Virus record (IMG/VR): IMGVR_UViG_3300046690_000084
Location: 1-47,130 of that record
DNA: 47,130 nucleotides
Strand: one strand, 5' to 3'
From: a virus
The notes below the pieces were generated by a model. The model did no database searches and was not told the DNA's origin. It worked only from the letters and a program-made list of their open reading frames with translations. Both the position numbers and the translations under genes were made by a program. Shown here piece after piece: positions 15,788-24,516 of the stretch; the stretch's first letter is position 1, and every line of letters begins with the position of its first letter.

Positions 15788-18262
15788 TTACTTGAAGGCG
15801 CTCTGGACTGCTGAAGCCGCCTCGGGCGATAGAAATGCCGAGTAGTGGTCGACAGCCTTGTCTCGCTCCTTGGAGTTAGAGCCAATCTTGTGAAGCTGGC
15901 GAACCAGTCCCTTGATGGCGTGCGAGAACTCAGGATATTGCGAGACTAGCGTCTGCTCAGCGTTGATACGCTTCTGCGCAGAATGCTCAGCCTTAGCGAG
16001 ATACTTCGGGCTCTTTGCTCCGTAAGCCGACGCCTCATGCACGGCATAAGCCTTCGCAGAGATGTCAGCAGGATACAGTTGAGCATCGTCGAGCGGTTCG
16101 TACGGTGTCGCCTTCGGTGCTTCCTCAGCCTTAGGGGCTTCGGTCTTCACCTTGCCGTTGCTCTTGCTGATCTTCATCGCAGGAGCAGGCGTTGCATTCT
16201 CCGCACCCGGTTCGGGAGGGAGACCCGCCTTCAGCTTCTGCTTGAGCATCGCCAGTGCAGTCGGGTTGAACTCAGGCGCTGCGGGAGCCGCAGGCGGAGC
16301 TTCAGCCGGAGGAGCCTCAGGAGCCGGTAGGCCTGCCTTGAGCTTTTTCTGCAGCATCGCGAGGGCCATCGGACTGATGTCCGGTTTGGCGGGCGGTGCC
16401 GGGGGTGGCGGTGCTTCAGGCTGCGGTTCAGGCGGCAAGCCTGCCTTCAGCTTCTGCTTCAGCATCTGCAGTGCCATCGGGTTGAACTCCGGGGCAGCAG
16501 GGGCCGCAGGGGCCGGGGGCGATGGCGCACCAGGTAGAGGTGTTGCCAGTTGCTTCTTCAGCATCTGCAGCGCCATCGGATTGAACTGAGGCGCAGGGGC
16601 AGGAGGGGCACCCGGAGGAGCAACCTGCGGGCCCGTAGGACCAGTCGCAGGAGGCCGAGGGCCCCACGGTGCATTGGTCGGCTGCGGCAGCGGAGGAGGC
16701 TGCTGCGGGACCGGAGGAGGCGTTGTGGCCTGCCGTAGCTGTGCGTTGTGATCAGCGAACGTCTTGGCGAAGTTTGCAGCCGGTCGTGATCCACCCGTGA
16801 CGCTGTCGAGGAGACGCGCACCACCAAGGCCGATACCGAGGCCGCCCATGAGGCCGCCACCGACTGCACCAGACACGTGAGGCATCCCGAATGCGAGAGC
16901 GCCGAGGCCTGCCATCGTGCCACCAATGTGCCAAGGGTTGAAGACGCCGCGCACGACGTTCTTCATTCCGCCAGTAGCGGAGCCTTGCCAGCCGGTCTTA
17001 GGATCGAATGATCCCTCACCCTCGGCCTGCTGCCCCGTCTTCAGCGCGCGAGCGAGGAAGTGAGCGTTGGCTCCATCGGGAGCATTGGCCGTTGCGGTCG
17101 TCAGGTGCTCCATGTCCTTCGGGGTGATCTGGTCACCACGTCGGATGGAAGCCATGGCGTTCGTCTCTTCGGGAGACAGAGACAGAGCCTTCTGCTGAGC
17201 GACCTTGTCCAAGGCGGCCTTAAGCTCACCGTGGGTGTCGGCCATGACCTTCTGATGCGCCTGTGCCGCCTCGTGAATGTTCGCGAGGTCGAGCCCAGTG
17301 TTCTGCAATCGAGTGGCGTAGTTGGCCGCAGCTTCCGGGTCGGCGTTGTACTTGCCCATGCGAATAGCACGAGCGCCTGCAGCGACTGCAGGGAGCACAT
17401 GCGGCGATACGCTTGCAGCGCCACCGACAGCCGCCTCAGGGAGAGCCGAGGGGTCGAAGGGCGCGTCGGTGCCAATCTTGGTGCCAGCCTGCGTGATAGC
17501 GTTCTGCGCTACGCCGCCGCCAGCGCCTACGGCACCGCGAGTGAGCAAGTTGGTCGCCACGCGACCGAGACCGTTCAAGCCAGCGCCGACTGCATTGCCA
17601 ATACCTGGAGCATGCATGATCGAGCCGGGGACGGCTGCAGCGAGCGTAGTGCCGATGCCGATGGCTTTGTCTTCGTCGTTCGGGACCGCGTTCTGGTCAC
17701 CCGAGCGGGCAACTGCACGAGCCTTGACGTTGTCGCCTGCCGAGGAGAGTGCGAGAGGCGCTACGCCACCCGCGACGGCACCAACCGGGCCGAGGAGGTC
17801 ACCGACCGCCGCACCAGCCGCTGACGTAGCAGCGAGAGGTGCTTGCTCAGCAATGAGCTTCGGTATCTGGCGTGGGCTCCACTTGAGAGGATTCCACGAG
17901 CCGTTGGTGACGTTGGCTGGTTTGTAGTCAGGGTCGACAGGCGCGTCGTTGACGTCGCTGCCGAGAATATTCTTACGTGAGGACTGTACGCCTCGAACCA
18001 TTTCGTTGTAGCCGTGCCGTGCACCCGACGCTATGTCCGAAATAATGCTAGGTTCTTCGGACACTTCAGGAGCCGCCGTAGTTGGCTTGGGAGCCGTCTT
18101 GGCACCACCGAAGTGTGAGAGGATTTCACCGGCAGAGTACCCCGCGTCCTTTGCAGCCTTGAATTTCTCAGGTGCCTTGGACGCGAGGTGGCTCACGATT
18201 TCGTCGTCAGAATAGCCAGCCGCGCGGGCCTGCGAGATTTGGTCCGCTGTTACGTCGGCCAT
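15788..18262 (-). CDS. Internal virion / DNA-ejection protein with repeats, 824 aa
   Basis: N-terminus: two copies of a short helical motif (AGYSDDEIVSHLA at 15-27 and AGYSAGEILSHFG at 40-52). The middle (~130-330) is Gly/Ala-rich and hydrophobic, resembling membrane-active ejection proteins (VGDLLGPVGAVAGGVAPLAL). Residues ~510-690 are Pro-rich linkers with four copies of a unit of form P-x-F/I-x-P-x-ALxML-K/Q-x-x-L. Such long proteins enter the host envelope with the DNA. Position (upstream of terS, downstream of the lysozyme-domain protein) fits the internal virion module. Confidence 0.7.
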   Translation of the reverse strand: MADVTADQISQARAAGYSDDEIVSHLASKAPEKFKAAKDAGYSAGEILSHFGGAKTAPKPTTAAPEVSEEPSIISDIASGARHGYNEMVRGVQSSRKNILGSDVNDAPVDPDYKPANVTNGSWNPLKWSPRQIPKLIAEQAPLAATSAAGAAVGDLLGPVGAVAGGVAPLALSSAGDNVKARAVARSGDQNAVPNDEDKAIGIGTTLAAAVPGSIMHAPGIGNAVGAGLNGLGRVATNLLTRGAVGAGGGVAQNAITQAGTKIGTDAPFDPSALPEAAVGGAASVSPHVLPAVAAGARAIRMGKYNADPEAAANYATRLQNTGLDLANIHEAAQAHQKVMADTHGELKAALDKVAQQKALSLSPEETNAMASIRRGDQITPKDMEHLTTATANAPDGANAHFLARALKTGQQAEGEGSFDPKTGWQGSATGGMKNVVRGVFNPWHIGGTMAGLGALAFGMPHVSGAVGGGLMGGLGIGLGGARLLDSVTGGSRPAANFAKTFADHNAQLRQATTPPPVPQQPPPLPQPTNAPWGPRPPATGPTGPQVAPPGAPPAPAPQFNPMALQMLKKQLATPLPGAPSPPAPAAPAAPEFNPMALQMLKQKLKAGLPPEPQPEAPPPPAPPAKPDISPMALAMLQKKLKAGLPAPEAPPAEAPPAAPAAPEFNPTALAMLKQKLKAGLPPEPGAENATPAPAMKISKSNGKVKTEAPKAEEAPKATPYEPLDDAQLYPADISAKAYAVHEASAYGAKSPKYLAKAEHSAQKRINAEQTLVSQYPEFSHAIKGLVRQLHKIGSNSKERDKAVDHYSAFLSPEAASAVQSAFK

Positions 18263-18272
18263 TCAGTTTTCC

Positions 18273-19898
18273 TTAGTTGAAGATGCTGTCCAGCGAGGGA
18301 CGTTTGTCTGCGCTGGGCTTGGGCGGGTTCGCAAACTCTTGCAGCTTCTGGAGACCCTTTGCGCCTTCATCACTCAGAAGGGGCTTCTGCTTTGAAGCAG
18401 CACGATCACCGATAGCTTGTTTGCGTTTGTCTTCGAGCGCTTGCATTGCGCCGTGCATGAGCGTTCCGAACGCTGCAATCTGCGTGCGCTGCTGCTCAGG
18501 GGACATACTCGGGGGAAGGTTCTCCTCCCACTTACGAATTTCTGTGTCCGAGAGATTGTTCTGCTTGAAGACTTTACCAAGCTCGTCGACCACAGCATGC
18601 GCGGAGGTTCGGAAGCCGGGGACAGCGCCACTACCTTGGACTTCCTCACTCCACACGTTCTTAGCGCGGTTCCAGAGAGGCGTGTCACCGTTGCCAAGGC
18701 CTTTCATTGCACCAACAAGCGCTTCACTTTGGTGAGCGATGGTTTGGTTCAACGCACGGGCGCTTTCGGCACCCTTGGTCGCCCAGTCTTTCTGACCAGC
18801 GATGCGGGCCGAGTAGACAGTGCTGTCGAGGGACGGATCGAGTGCTTTGGCTGCAGCGAACGCCGCAGGATACGGGCTGTCCTTCTTAGACATAGCGGCT
18901 GCGGTCGGAGGAGGCAGCGTGTTGTCGAGAAGACCCTTCACCATTTCGGCCTCAGCCGGTTTCATGGTGGCAAGGTAGGCTTGCTCTTGTTCTGGCGTCC
19001 TCTTCGTCGGATCATCACCGAGCACCTTAGCATCGCCCCACACGGGGACCATCTGAGGAGCCTGCGAGGAGGCGGTGGCATCCTTCGACCAGTTGCCATC
19101 AATCATGCGCGTCTGGCCGTTGGTGTTCGTCTGCATCACCTGACCGTTGGGCATCACGTGGCTTGTCCACGATCCCTGCGCGTCCTTGGCCATACGCTGG
19201 CCGTAGACCTTCGCCATGAGCGCCTGTTGCGTCTTGGTGTTGCGGTCGTTCTCGTCTGAAGTGATCTGCGAGTTGATGGCAGCAGCCTGTGCAGGATTAA
19301 CAATACCTGCGATGGACGCGCCAATCTGACTGAGACCCTGCGAGCGTTTGATCCACGGGTCCTCGGGTGGCTGATTGAGAGCGCCGGGGCCCATAGTATT
19401 GTCGGGGCTTAGTGCGGGCACGCCCGGTCCTTTCTGTGCGAGATAAGAAGACGGCTGACCGTCGTCTGGGAGAACAGGACTGCCGAACACCTTGCGAGCG
19501 TTGGCTGCACGTTGTTCACGTGTGCTTCCGTCCGAGCGTTCGTAGAGTTGGTCCCAAGCGCGGGCCGCTTCCTCAGGGGTTGTGGCCGCCTGTATGGCTT
19601 TGAAGGCTTTGCTCTCAGAGCCCCCAAGCTCGTGACGCATGAACTGCATCTGAGCGTCGGGTGTCTGATACGTGTCGGGATACATGCTCTTGAGCGCAGC
19701 GAGGCGATCACCTCTCCACTGAGCAGTGCCCCACGCCGAGCCGTTGTCGCCTGTCGGCCCCCAAGCGTTGAGGCCGGAGCCACTTTCTGCTTGGAGGTTG
19801 CCGACGATACCGGCTGCTTGATGCGTTTTGAGACCCAGACCACCCTCATCGTAGGGACGCTGGGCGAAGTCCATCCACGCTGAGGTGTTGTCTGCCAT
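18273..19898 (-). CDS. Virion-associated lysozyme-domain ejection protein, 541 aa
   Basis: Residues 5-115 match the phage tail lysozyme (Phage_lysozyme2-like) pattern: THQAAGIVGNLQAESGSGLN with Glu38 as the expected catalytic acid, then SAWGTAQWRGDRLAAL. The rest is helical and Ala/Gln-rich, with no membrane segment. It would locally digest peptidoglycan during DNA entry, as gp16 does in T7. It lies between two other internal virion protein genes. Confidence 0.8.
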   Translation of the reverse strand: MADNTSAWMDFAQRPYDEGGLGLKTHQAAGIVGNLQAESGSGLNAWGPTGDNGSAWGTAQWRGDRLAALKSMYPDTYQTPDAQMQFMRHELGGSESKAFKAIQAATTPEEAARAWDQLYERSDGSTREQRAANARKVFGSPVLPDDGQPSSYLAQKGPGVPALSPDNTMGPGALNQPPEDPWIKRSQGLSQIGASIAGIVNPAQAAAINSQITSDENDRNTKTQQALMAKVYGQRMAKDAQGSWTSHVMPNGQVMQTNTNGQTRMIDGNWSKDATASSQAPQMVPVWGDAKVLGDDPTKRTPEQEQAYLATMKPAEAEMVKGLLDNTLPPPTAAAMSKKDSPYPAAFAAAKALDPSLDSTVYSARIAGQKDWATKGAESARALNQTIAHQSEALVGAMKGLGNGDTPLWNRAKNVWSEEVQGSGAVPGFRTSAHAVVDELGKVFKQNNLSDTEIRKWEENLPPSMSPEQQRTQIAAFGTLMHGAMQALEDKRKQAIGDRAASKQKPLLSDEGAKGLQKLQEFANPPKPSADKRPSLDSIFN

Positions 19899-19899
19899 G

Positions 19900-20883
19900 T
19901 TAGAAGAGTTTCGCTACGCCGCCAGCGGCACCTAATGCGCCGCCGAGTAGACCAAGGATGCCCGGGTCGGACGACGTCGTAGAGGTTCCAGTCGAGTTGC
20001 TGCCCCAGTTCTGCGAGCCGATGATGCCCATAAGCTGCTGCAGGCTCGTGTAGGGCGCGGTCTGGCCCTGCTGATACTGCTGAAGCTGGTTCGTCAGATC
20101 GGCCTGTGAAGCCTGCTGCTGACCTGTGCCACCACCGTTGCCGATGTTGAGCACGTTGCTTTCGTTCGTGACGCCGCTGTTGACGCCGGTGTTGCCGCTG
20201 TTGAGCGAGTTCACACCGAGGTTGCCCTGCTGGCTAAGCGCCGTCAGTTGATTGACGTTGTTGTTCTGAGCCTGCTGCTGCGCGAGCGTGAGGCCATTCT
20301 GGTACGCCTGCGACTGCAAGGTGCCCGAGAGGTTGGCCGACTGCTCAGCGAGGCCGCGCTGGACGAGACCGTCCGCGATACCTGCACGCGAAGAGTTAGC
20401 GTTGCCGCTGTTGGTCGCTGCCTGCGTGATGCCGGGCATCGTGACGTCGCGTGCCTGTTCGGTGGCGCCCTGCATCGCAAGCTTAACCTGCGCCGGGATG
20501 TTCTGACCTGAGGCATACGAATTCGCGGCGTCGATCAGCGACTGCGGATTGTTCGAGTTGACCGAACTGAAGCTGTTCAGACCATTGGTCGCGTTGTTGA
20601 TGTTGGTCTGACCGCTGTTCATCGCGGTCTGGCCTGCGCCGATCTGGCCTTGAGCCGTGCCAGCATTACCGTTCGAGAAGTCGATAGCCTGCTGGTAAGT
20701 GTTCTGCTGGTTCTGGTTCGCGCCGGCAGTGAAGTCAGTCGGCAGCTTGGCTGCGCCGCCACTTTGCGTCTGCTGGTAAGCACCCTGCGCCTGCTGGAAG
20801 GCCTGCGTCAGAGCGTCGGCCTGCGGGCCCCAAGGGGACGTCTGCTTAGAGGTGTCTGTGGTAGAGGAGGGGCCTAGGGACAT
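19900..20883 (-). CDS. Gln/Asn/Gly-rich internal virion protein, 327 aa
   Basis: Strongly biased to Gln, Asn, Gly and Ser (e.g. FQQAQGAYQQTQSGG, TGQQQASQADLTNQLQQ). It contains SGNANSSRAG, a short motif I associate with podophage ejection proteins of the P22 type, and a Gly-rich hydrophobic C-terminus (ILGLLGGALGAAGGV). Composition and position point to a DNA-ejection protein made with its two larger neighbours. Confidence 0.65.
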   Translation of the reverse strand: MSLGPSSTTDTSKQTSPWGPQADALTQAFQQAQGAYQQTQSGGAAKLPTDFTAGANQNQQNTYQQAIDFSNGNAGTAQGQIGAGQTAMNSGQTNINNATNGLNSFSSVNSNNPQSLIDAANSYASGQNIPAQVKLAMQGATEQARDVTMPGITQAATNSGNANSSRAGIADGLVQRGLAEQSANLSGTLQSQAYQNGLTLAQQQAQNNNVNQLTALSQQGNLGVNSLNSGNTGVNSGVTNESNVLNIGNGGGTGQQQASQADLTNQLQQYQQGQTAPYTSLQQLMGIIGSQNWGSNSTGTSTTSSDPGILGLLGGALGAAGGVAKLF

Positions 20884-21206
20884 GGGGTCCTATGAATGTA
20901 GAGGGGCCTTACGGCTCCGTTGTTGCATGTGATGTGAAGAAGATACTTCCATCCTGTCCGAGTGACGAACCTGTGCCACTTCTCGTCGTCATGCTCAGGG
21001 CAAGCGAAGAGGGGTGCAGTGGTGTGCCTTCTAAAGGTTCGCCATTCGCACAGGAGCTTCTTGAACACCGAGGGTGTGAAGCGGGAGAACGTCAGGTGCG
21101 CGAGAAGAAACTGCGCACCGTCTGGTCGTCTGTACTCGTCGAGGACGAAAGAGTAGTCGGGGGTCTCATGTGCTGTAGACCGCCCGACAAACTCAAAGTC
21201 GTTCAT
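20874..21206 (-). CDS. GNAT-like / P22 gp14-like assembly protein, 110 aa
   Basis: Aromatic- and His-rich alpha/beta protein with FSRFTPSVFKKLLCEWRTF and DDEKWHRFVTRTGWKYL. This recalls a small GNAT-fold family found next to ejection genes in P22-like phages (head assembly gp14, DUF2824-type); I am only moderately sure. It overlaps its neighbours by 10 and 3 bases, so it is part of the virion operon. Confidence 0.55.
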   Translation of the reverse strand: MNDFEFVGRSTAHETPDYSFVLDEYRRPDGAQFLLAHLTFSRFTPSVFKKLLCEWRTFRRHTTAPLFACPEHDDEKWHRFVTRTGWKYLLHITCNNGAVRPLYIHRTPCP

Positions 21207-21364
21207 GTGATTCCGTGAGCTACGAGGAGAGCTTTCAACTCTTCGATTTCGCGGACGATGGTCTTGATGCTCTGCGAGATTGCCGCCAACTCCTGTTGAA
21301 GGAAGATGGCGTCGCCGCCGAGCGTAGGCATCGGACGAGGAACGTAGGTGACCGTATTAGCCAT
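21203..21364 (-). CDS. Small coiled-coil protein, 53 aa
   Basis: Starts MANTVTYVPRPMPTLGG and continues as one helix with a clear heptad (FLQQELAAISQSIKTIV then EIEELKALLVA). The ATG overlaps the stop of the tail hub gene, and the stop overlaps the ATG of the next gene (ATGA). Possibly a tail or trimerisation component; not recognised. Confidence 0.65.
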   Translation of the reverse strand: MANTVTYVPRPMPTLGGDAIFLQQELAAISQSIKTIVREIEELKALLVAHGIT

Positions 21365-23013
21365 CAGCGATGTCCTGTGGTCATGACATCAAGGTCAAAA
21401 CCTGTGATCGAGAACTCGCGGTAATCGTTCCACTGGATTTTCACTGCCAACCATTTGCCTGCAGCGTTTACATCCACCTTGTAGAACTCTTTGCCGTCGT
21501 AGGGTTGCCACGGGCCGTAGGTCGCATCGGTGCTGTTGACGTCGTCAGAAGTGCCGACAGCTATCTGCAGCATGTTGCCACCCGAAGTGTCGACGCGCGC
21601 CTGCGGATAGACGGTGCGGAGAAGCTTGTACGCTTTCAGGTCGACACCCAGATCGTCGAGGTCGATGCCTGTCCGCTCCAGGTACGCAGGAGCAGTTGCG
21701 TTTGCGTCCACAGGATACGGAGCGACTGAGCCAGTACCGTAAACGTCGAATGCGTACAGCGAGGCCTGTAGACCATACTCGGTCGAAGCTTCGCCTACCG
21801 CTACGGTGATGCGCTTGCCTCCGTCCTCCTGATCCTGATACGAGCCGCCCATGTCTTGATAGGAAGCCGTGACAGTCTCGTAGGTGAGTAGGTTCGACAC
21901 CGGACCATCGTCAAACGAGAAGATGGACGGCATGTCGTCGAAGGTCCACGTCTGCGTGGTCATGTTGTAGGTCGCGGAGCGATTGCAGCCGTTGACGTTC
22001 TTGAAGTTCACGAGAGGATCACCCGACACGTAGCCGAACATGATCTCGTTGAGGCGCGGATTGAACTGCACCCAACACTTGTCAGCCTGCGAGATGTTCA
22101 GCGAGCCGTAGATGAAGTCGCGAACCTTCTCGTCGCAGAGGCTCTGCTCAGAGATGCCGTCGTGCACCCAGATGTCGTCGATGCCGAAGCAATAGTTCTT
22201 GCCGTCAAGCTCGATGGAGCAGTTGGTGTTCAGCACACCCTTCGCGTAACTGAGCTTCGTGTACGAATACACGAACGTCGAACCGTCTGCGTGCATACGC
22301 CAAGCTTCGCGCTGACCGTAGATGATCAGGTCGCTGCCTAGCTGACAGGCGTCAGTGATGCCGCCGTCCATTGCCTGCAGGATGTTCTCTGTGGCGAGCG
22401 TAGCCGGCAAGGTCTGGTCCCACGACGCAGGATACTGACCGTCTGTCACGATGGACGAGGTCTTCACCATGGTCGGGAAGGACGCAGCACCTTTGCTGAC
22501 GTTGAGCGCGACAACAGCACCAGCGCACTGAGCGATGATGCGTGCGGTCCACGTAGGGTCCCATTTGTCCGAAGGCGCGGCGTAGGCTGCAGTGCTGAGG
22601 TCTTTGAACTGGCTGTCAGTCGGAAGCAGATACCACGGCGGGCGATCTGCGCGATTGACGTAGACCAAGTTGCCGATGGTGTAGGAGGTCCAGAAGGACT
22701 CTGCCTCGCTGTCGGTGAAGCCGGTCGGAGAGTAGTCCGTCTCTTCACCATTCGAGTAGTACGTCACGCGGCCATTCTTGTAGCCCAAGAACAAATCGTT
22801 GTTGCTCTGTGAGCGGCCTGCAGTGAATGCGTAGCGCGGATAGGTGTAAGCGAGAGGCTGCTTGACGGCGCGGAATACCGGAGCAGATGAAACCTTGTTG
22901 TTCCTGAACCTTACGTTCACGCCTGCGGAGAATGCGCCGACAGGAAGGTTGTAAGGGTCTTGGTCGGTGACGATGCCAGTCTTGGCAACATCCCGAAGAC
23001 GCACTATGGGCAT
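21364..23013 (-). CDS. Tail hub / DNA-stabilisation protein (P22 gp10-like), 549 aa
   Basis: Begins MPIVRLRDVAKTGIVTDQDP, the start pattern of podophage packaged-DNA stabilisation proteins, followed by NVRFRNNKVSSAPVFRAV. The body is a beta-propeller-like series of strands (LIIYGQREAWRMH, NYCFGIDDIWVHDG, EIMFGYVSGD) and ends in a beta-sandwich. It would sit below the adaptor and close the tail tube. Length and motifs agree with the family. It is separated from the collar gene by an 88-base gap containing a possible terminator. Confidence 0.75.
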   Translation of the reverse strand: MPIVRLRDVAKTGIVTDQDPYNLPVGAFSAGVNVRFRNNKVSSAPVFRAVKQPLAYTYPRYAFTAGRSQSNNDLFLGYKNGRVTYYSNGEETDYSPTGFTDSEAESFWTSYTIGNLVYVNRADRPPWYLLPTDSQFKDLSTAAYAAPSDKWDPTWTARIIAQCAGAVVALNVSKGAASFPTMVKTSSIVTDGQYPASWDQTLPATLATENILQAMDGGITDACQLGSDLIIYGQREAWRMHADGSTFVYSYTKLSYAKGVLNTNCSIELDGKNYCFGIDDIWVHDGISEQSLCDEKVRDFIYGSLNISQADKCWVQFNPRLNEIMFGYVSGDPLVNFKNVNGCNRSATYNMTTQTWTFDDMPSIFSFDDGPVSNLLTYETVTASYQDMGGSYQDQEDGGKRITVAVGEASTEYGLQASLYAFDVYGTGSVAPYPVDANATAPAYLERTGIDLDDLGVDLKAYKLLRTVYPQARVDTSGGNMLQIAVGTSDDVNSTDATYGPWQPYDGKEFYKVDVNAAGKWLAVKIQWNDYREFSITGFDLDVMTTGHR

Positions 23014-23029
23014 CGAAATCCTGTCGGAG

Positions 23030-23100
23030 GAAAAGCCCGCGCATGATTAGCCGCCCCGCCGTCGAGGCAGGGATATGCGGATCAGAGGCGCGGGCGCGGG
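23030..23100 (-). terminator. Possible terminator between collar and tail hub genes
   Basis: On the minus strand CCCGCGC (23100-23094, or the overlapping copy 23094-23088) can pair with GCGCGGG (23042-23036), followed by CTTTTCC (23035-23029). The loop is long and may fold on itself (GCC with GGC). Weak by length, but it would let the collar gene be set apart from the rest of the operon. Confidence 0.35.
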
Positions 23101-23101
23101 A

Positions 23102-23986
23102 TTAGGTTTTGACGGCGAAGACGAAGGACATCGCAACGGGGCGCGTCTCAGTCGTTCCAATGTTGGCCGGGGTGCTCACGAGAACCGTGTGGTTGTGCGT
23201 AGCGCTGCGGCCAGAGGTGGTGCCACTGAAGCTGTGTTGATGGCGTGTTGAAGCACCACTAGTCGTACCTGAGTTTCCCCCCATCTGCAGAGCGAACGAG
23301 CCACCACCGGTGGCCGAAGGCACTGTCGGAGCGTTGTATCCATGCGTGTGATCAGGACTATCAACGCCGGTCGTTCCTGAGAACGTGTGCGTATGCTCTT
23401 GGGTCTCCGCAGCCGTCGTCGGGGTGACGTCGGGATGCGTATGGGGCCCCACGGTGTCGGCCTGTGCGGTCCTCACAGCCGTAGCGGCAGTGCGCGAGCG
23501 CGGGAAGCGCCCGGTCGTGTACATGTCGGGCAGTGTGAAGGTGCCTGAGGCCACGCCTAGGAAGTTCGCGAGAGCCGGATAGGCTGTGACGTTGTACGTC
23601 GCGCCATTAAGCTCAAGGTAATCCTTGCCCGTGTCGGCAGTGACCTTTCCAAGGCTCGCAGGTTCGTTGAGGAACATCTGCACCGAGCCTGTGTCGGCAC
23701 CGCCTGATAGGCGACCACCAACAACCTTCATGACACCGGCAGAACTGCGATAGATGCCTAGCGTAGGTTCACTAGCGAAGCTGTAGGCAGGCGCTGTAGG
23801 AGCACCGTCCGTTTGAGCGAGAAATCCACCGTCCGCGTTCGTCAGAGGTCCAACACCGCCCGGGAAGGTATTCTTCAGGGTGGCCTTGATCATCCGCATA
23901 TGGTCGTCAGCATTGTTCATGCCGTCCGAGGGCGCTGGATTGGTCGTAACGAGGTCGTCGATGTAGGTGGCTGTCTCAAGAGGCAA
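23102..23986 (-). CDS. Tail collar / short fibre protein with HxH metal-binding repeats, 294 aa
   Basis: Residues ~115-165 match the phage tail collar domain (DYLELNGATYNVTAYPALA and GTFTLPDMYTTGRFPRS). Residues ~180-275 hold repeated His-x-His units (HTHPD, HTHTFSG, HTHGY, HQHSFSG, HNHTV), as in short tail fibres where His pairs hold iron along a trimer needle. It probably contacts the cell surface. Start is TTG at 23986, with AGGAA upstream; no ATG fits. It overlaps the gene before by 11 bases. Confidence 0.85.
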   Translation of the reverse strand: MPLETATYIDDLVTTNPAPSDGMNNADDHMRMIKATLKNTFPGGVGPLTNADGGFLAQTDGAPTAPAYSFASEPTLGIYRSSAGVMKVVGGRLSGGADTGSVQMFLNEPASLGKVTADTGKDYLELNGATYNVTAYPALANFLGVASGTFTLPDMYTTGRFPRSRTAATAVRTAQADTVGPHTHPDVTPTTAAETQEHTHTFSGTTGVDSPDHTHGYNAPTVPSATGGGSFALQMGGNSGTTSGASTRHQHSFSGTTSGRSATHNHTVLVSTPANIGTTETRPVAMSFVFAVKT

Positions 23987-24164
23987 GGGAGCGTTCCTGT
24001 AGTCGGGCTAGTCGTTGATTGCGGATAGTGCGCAAGCGCTCTCTCTCGGCCTCTGCGGCAACCTGTTGTTCTCGGTATGCGAGCAGATGGACACGCCGGT
24101 TTTTGGCTTGAATAGGCGCACCGAACTTCTGAATGAATTTGAGGGCTTCAGGCGTTGATGACAC
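23976..24164 (-). CDS. Small basic helical protein, 62 aa
   Basis: First gene of the minus-strand block. GTG start at 24164 with AAAGGA six bases before it. Highly basic and helical (AKNRRVHLLAYREQQVAAEA, RERLRTIRNQRLARL), so it may bind nucleic acid. It could be a regulator or a virion-associated DNA-binding protein; no family recognised. Confidence 0.65.
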   Translation of the reverse strand: MSSTPEALKFIQKFGAPIQAKNRRVHLLAYREQQVAAEAERERLRTIRNQRLARLQERSLAS

Positions 24165-24201
24165 CGAGCGTCCTTTGGTTGAGTGATGATGCCTAAGGGT
24201 A

Positions 24202-24277
24202 CTAAGGTTCCCTAAGGAAGTATCTTGTGTTGTATAATAATAGTTCCTCTATTGAGGATACTTAGGTTCCCCTTAGG
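24202..24277. promoter_or_regulatory. Paired operator-like repeats around a TATAAT core
   Basis: CTAAGGTTCCCTAAGG (24202-24217) and CTTAGGTTCCCCTTAGG (24261-24277) are near-identical direct repeats 59 bases apart. Each is built from two CTAAGG/CCTTAG-type half-sites around GGTTCC. Between them lie TATAAT (24233-24238) and a small perfect hairpin TCCTC-tatt-GAGGA (24245-24258). The arrangement resembles repressor operators flanking a promoter. Function not shown. Confidence 0.45.
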
Positions 24278-24416
24278 GGTACGGAGCATCTATGGCTCCC
24301 CATTCTATACGTCCCCCGGCTTAGCGGATAAGTCATTGAAAACATTACAACTGCAAAAATGGGTCTAATGATTTCAAACACTTACAGGAGACTAAGGTTG
24401 AGTGGGGCTCGATCCT

Positions 24417-24516
24417 GATGGAACCGAGGTCAAGCGAGGCTCGATGGGCCCCGATGGAACCTGAGTTCCCCGATGGAACCGAGGGTCCTTGACCTGGAGA
24501 TGGAACCGATGGGACC
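24417..24516. repeat. Iteron-like cluster of GATGGAACC
   Basis: Exact GATGGAACC occurs at 24417, 24453, 24472 and 24499, with the variants GATGGGCCC at 24443 and GATGGGACC at 24508. Intervals are 26, 10, 19, 27 and 9 bases, close to multiples of nine. This could be a replication-initiation or regulator-binding array, or a decayed 9-base tandem repeat. Confidence 0.5.
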
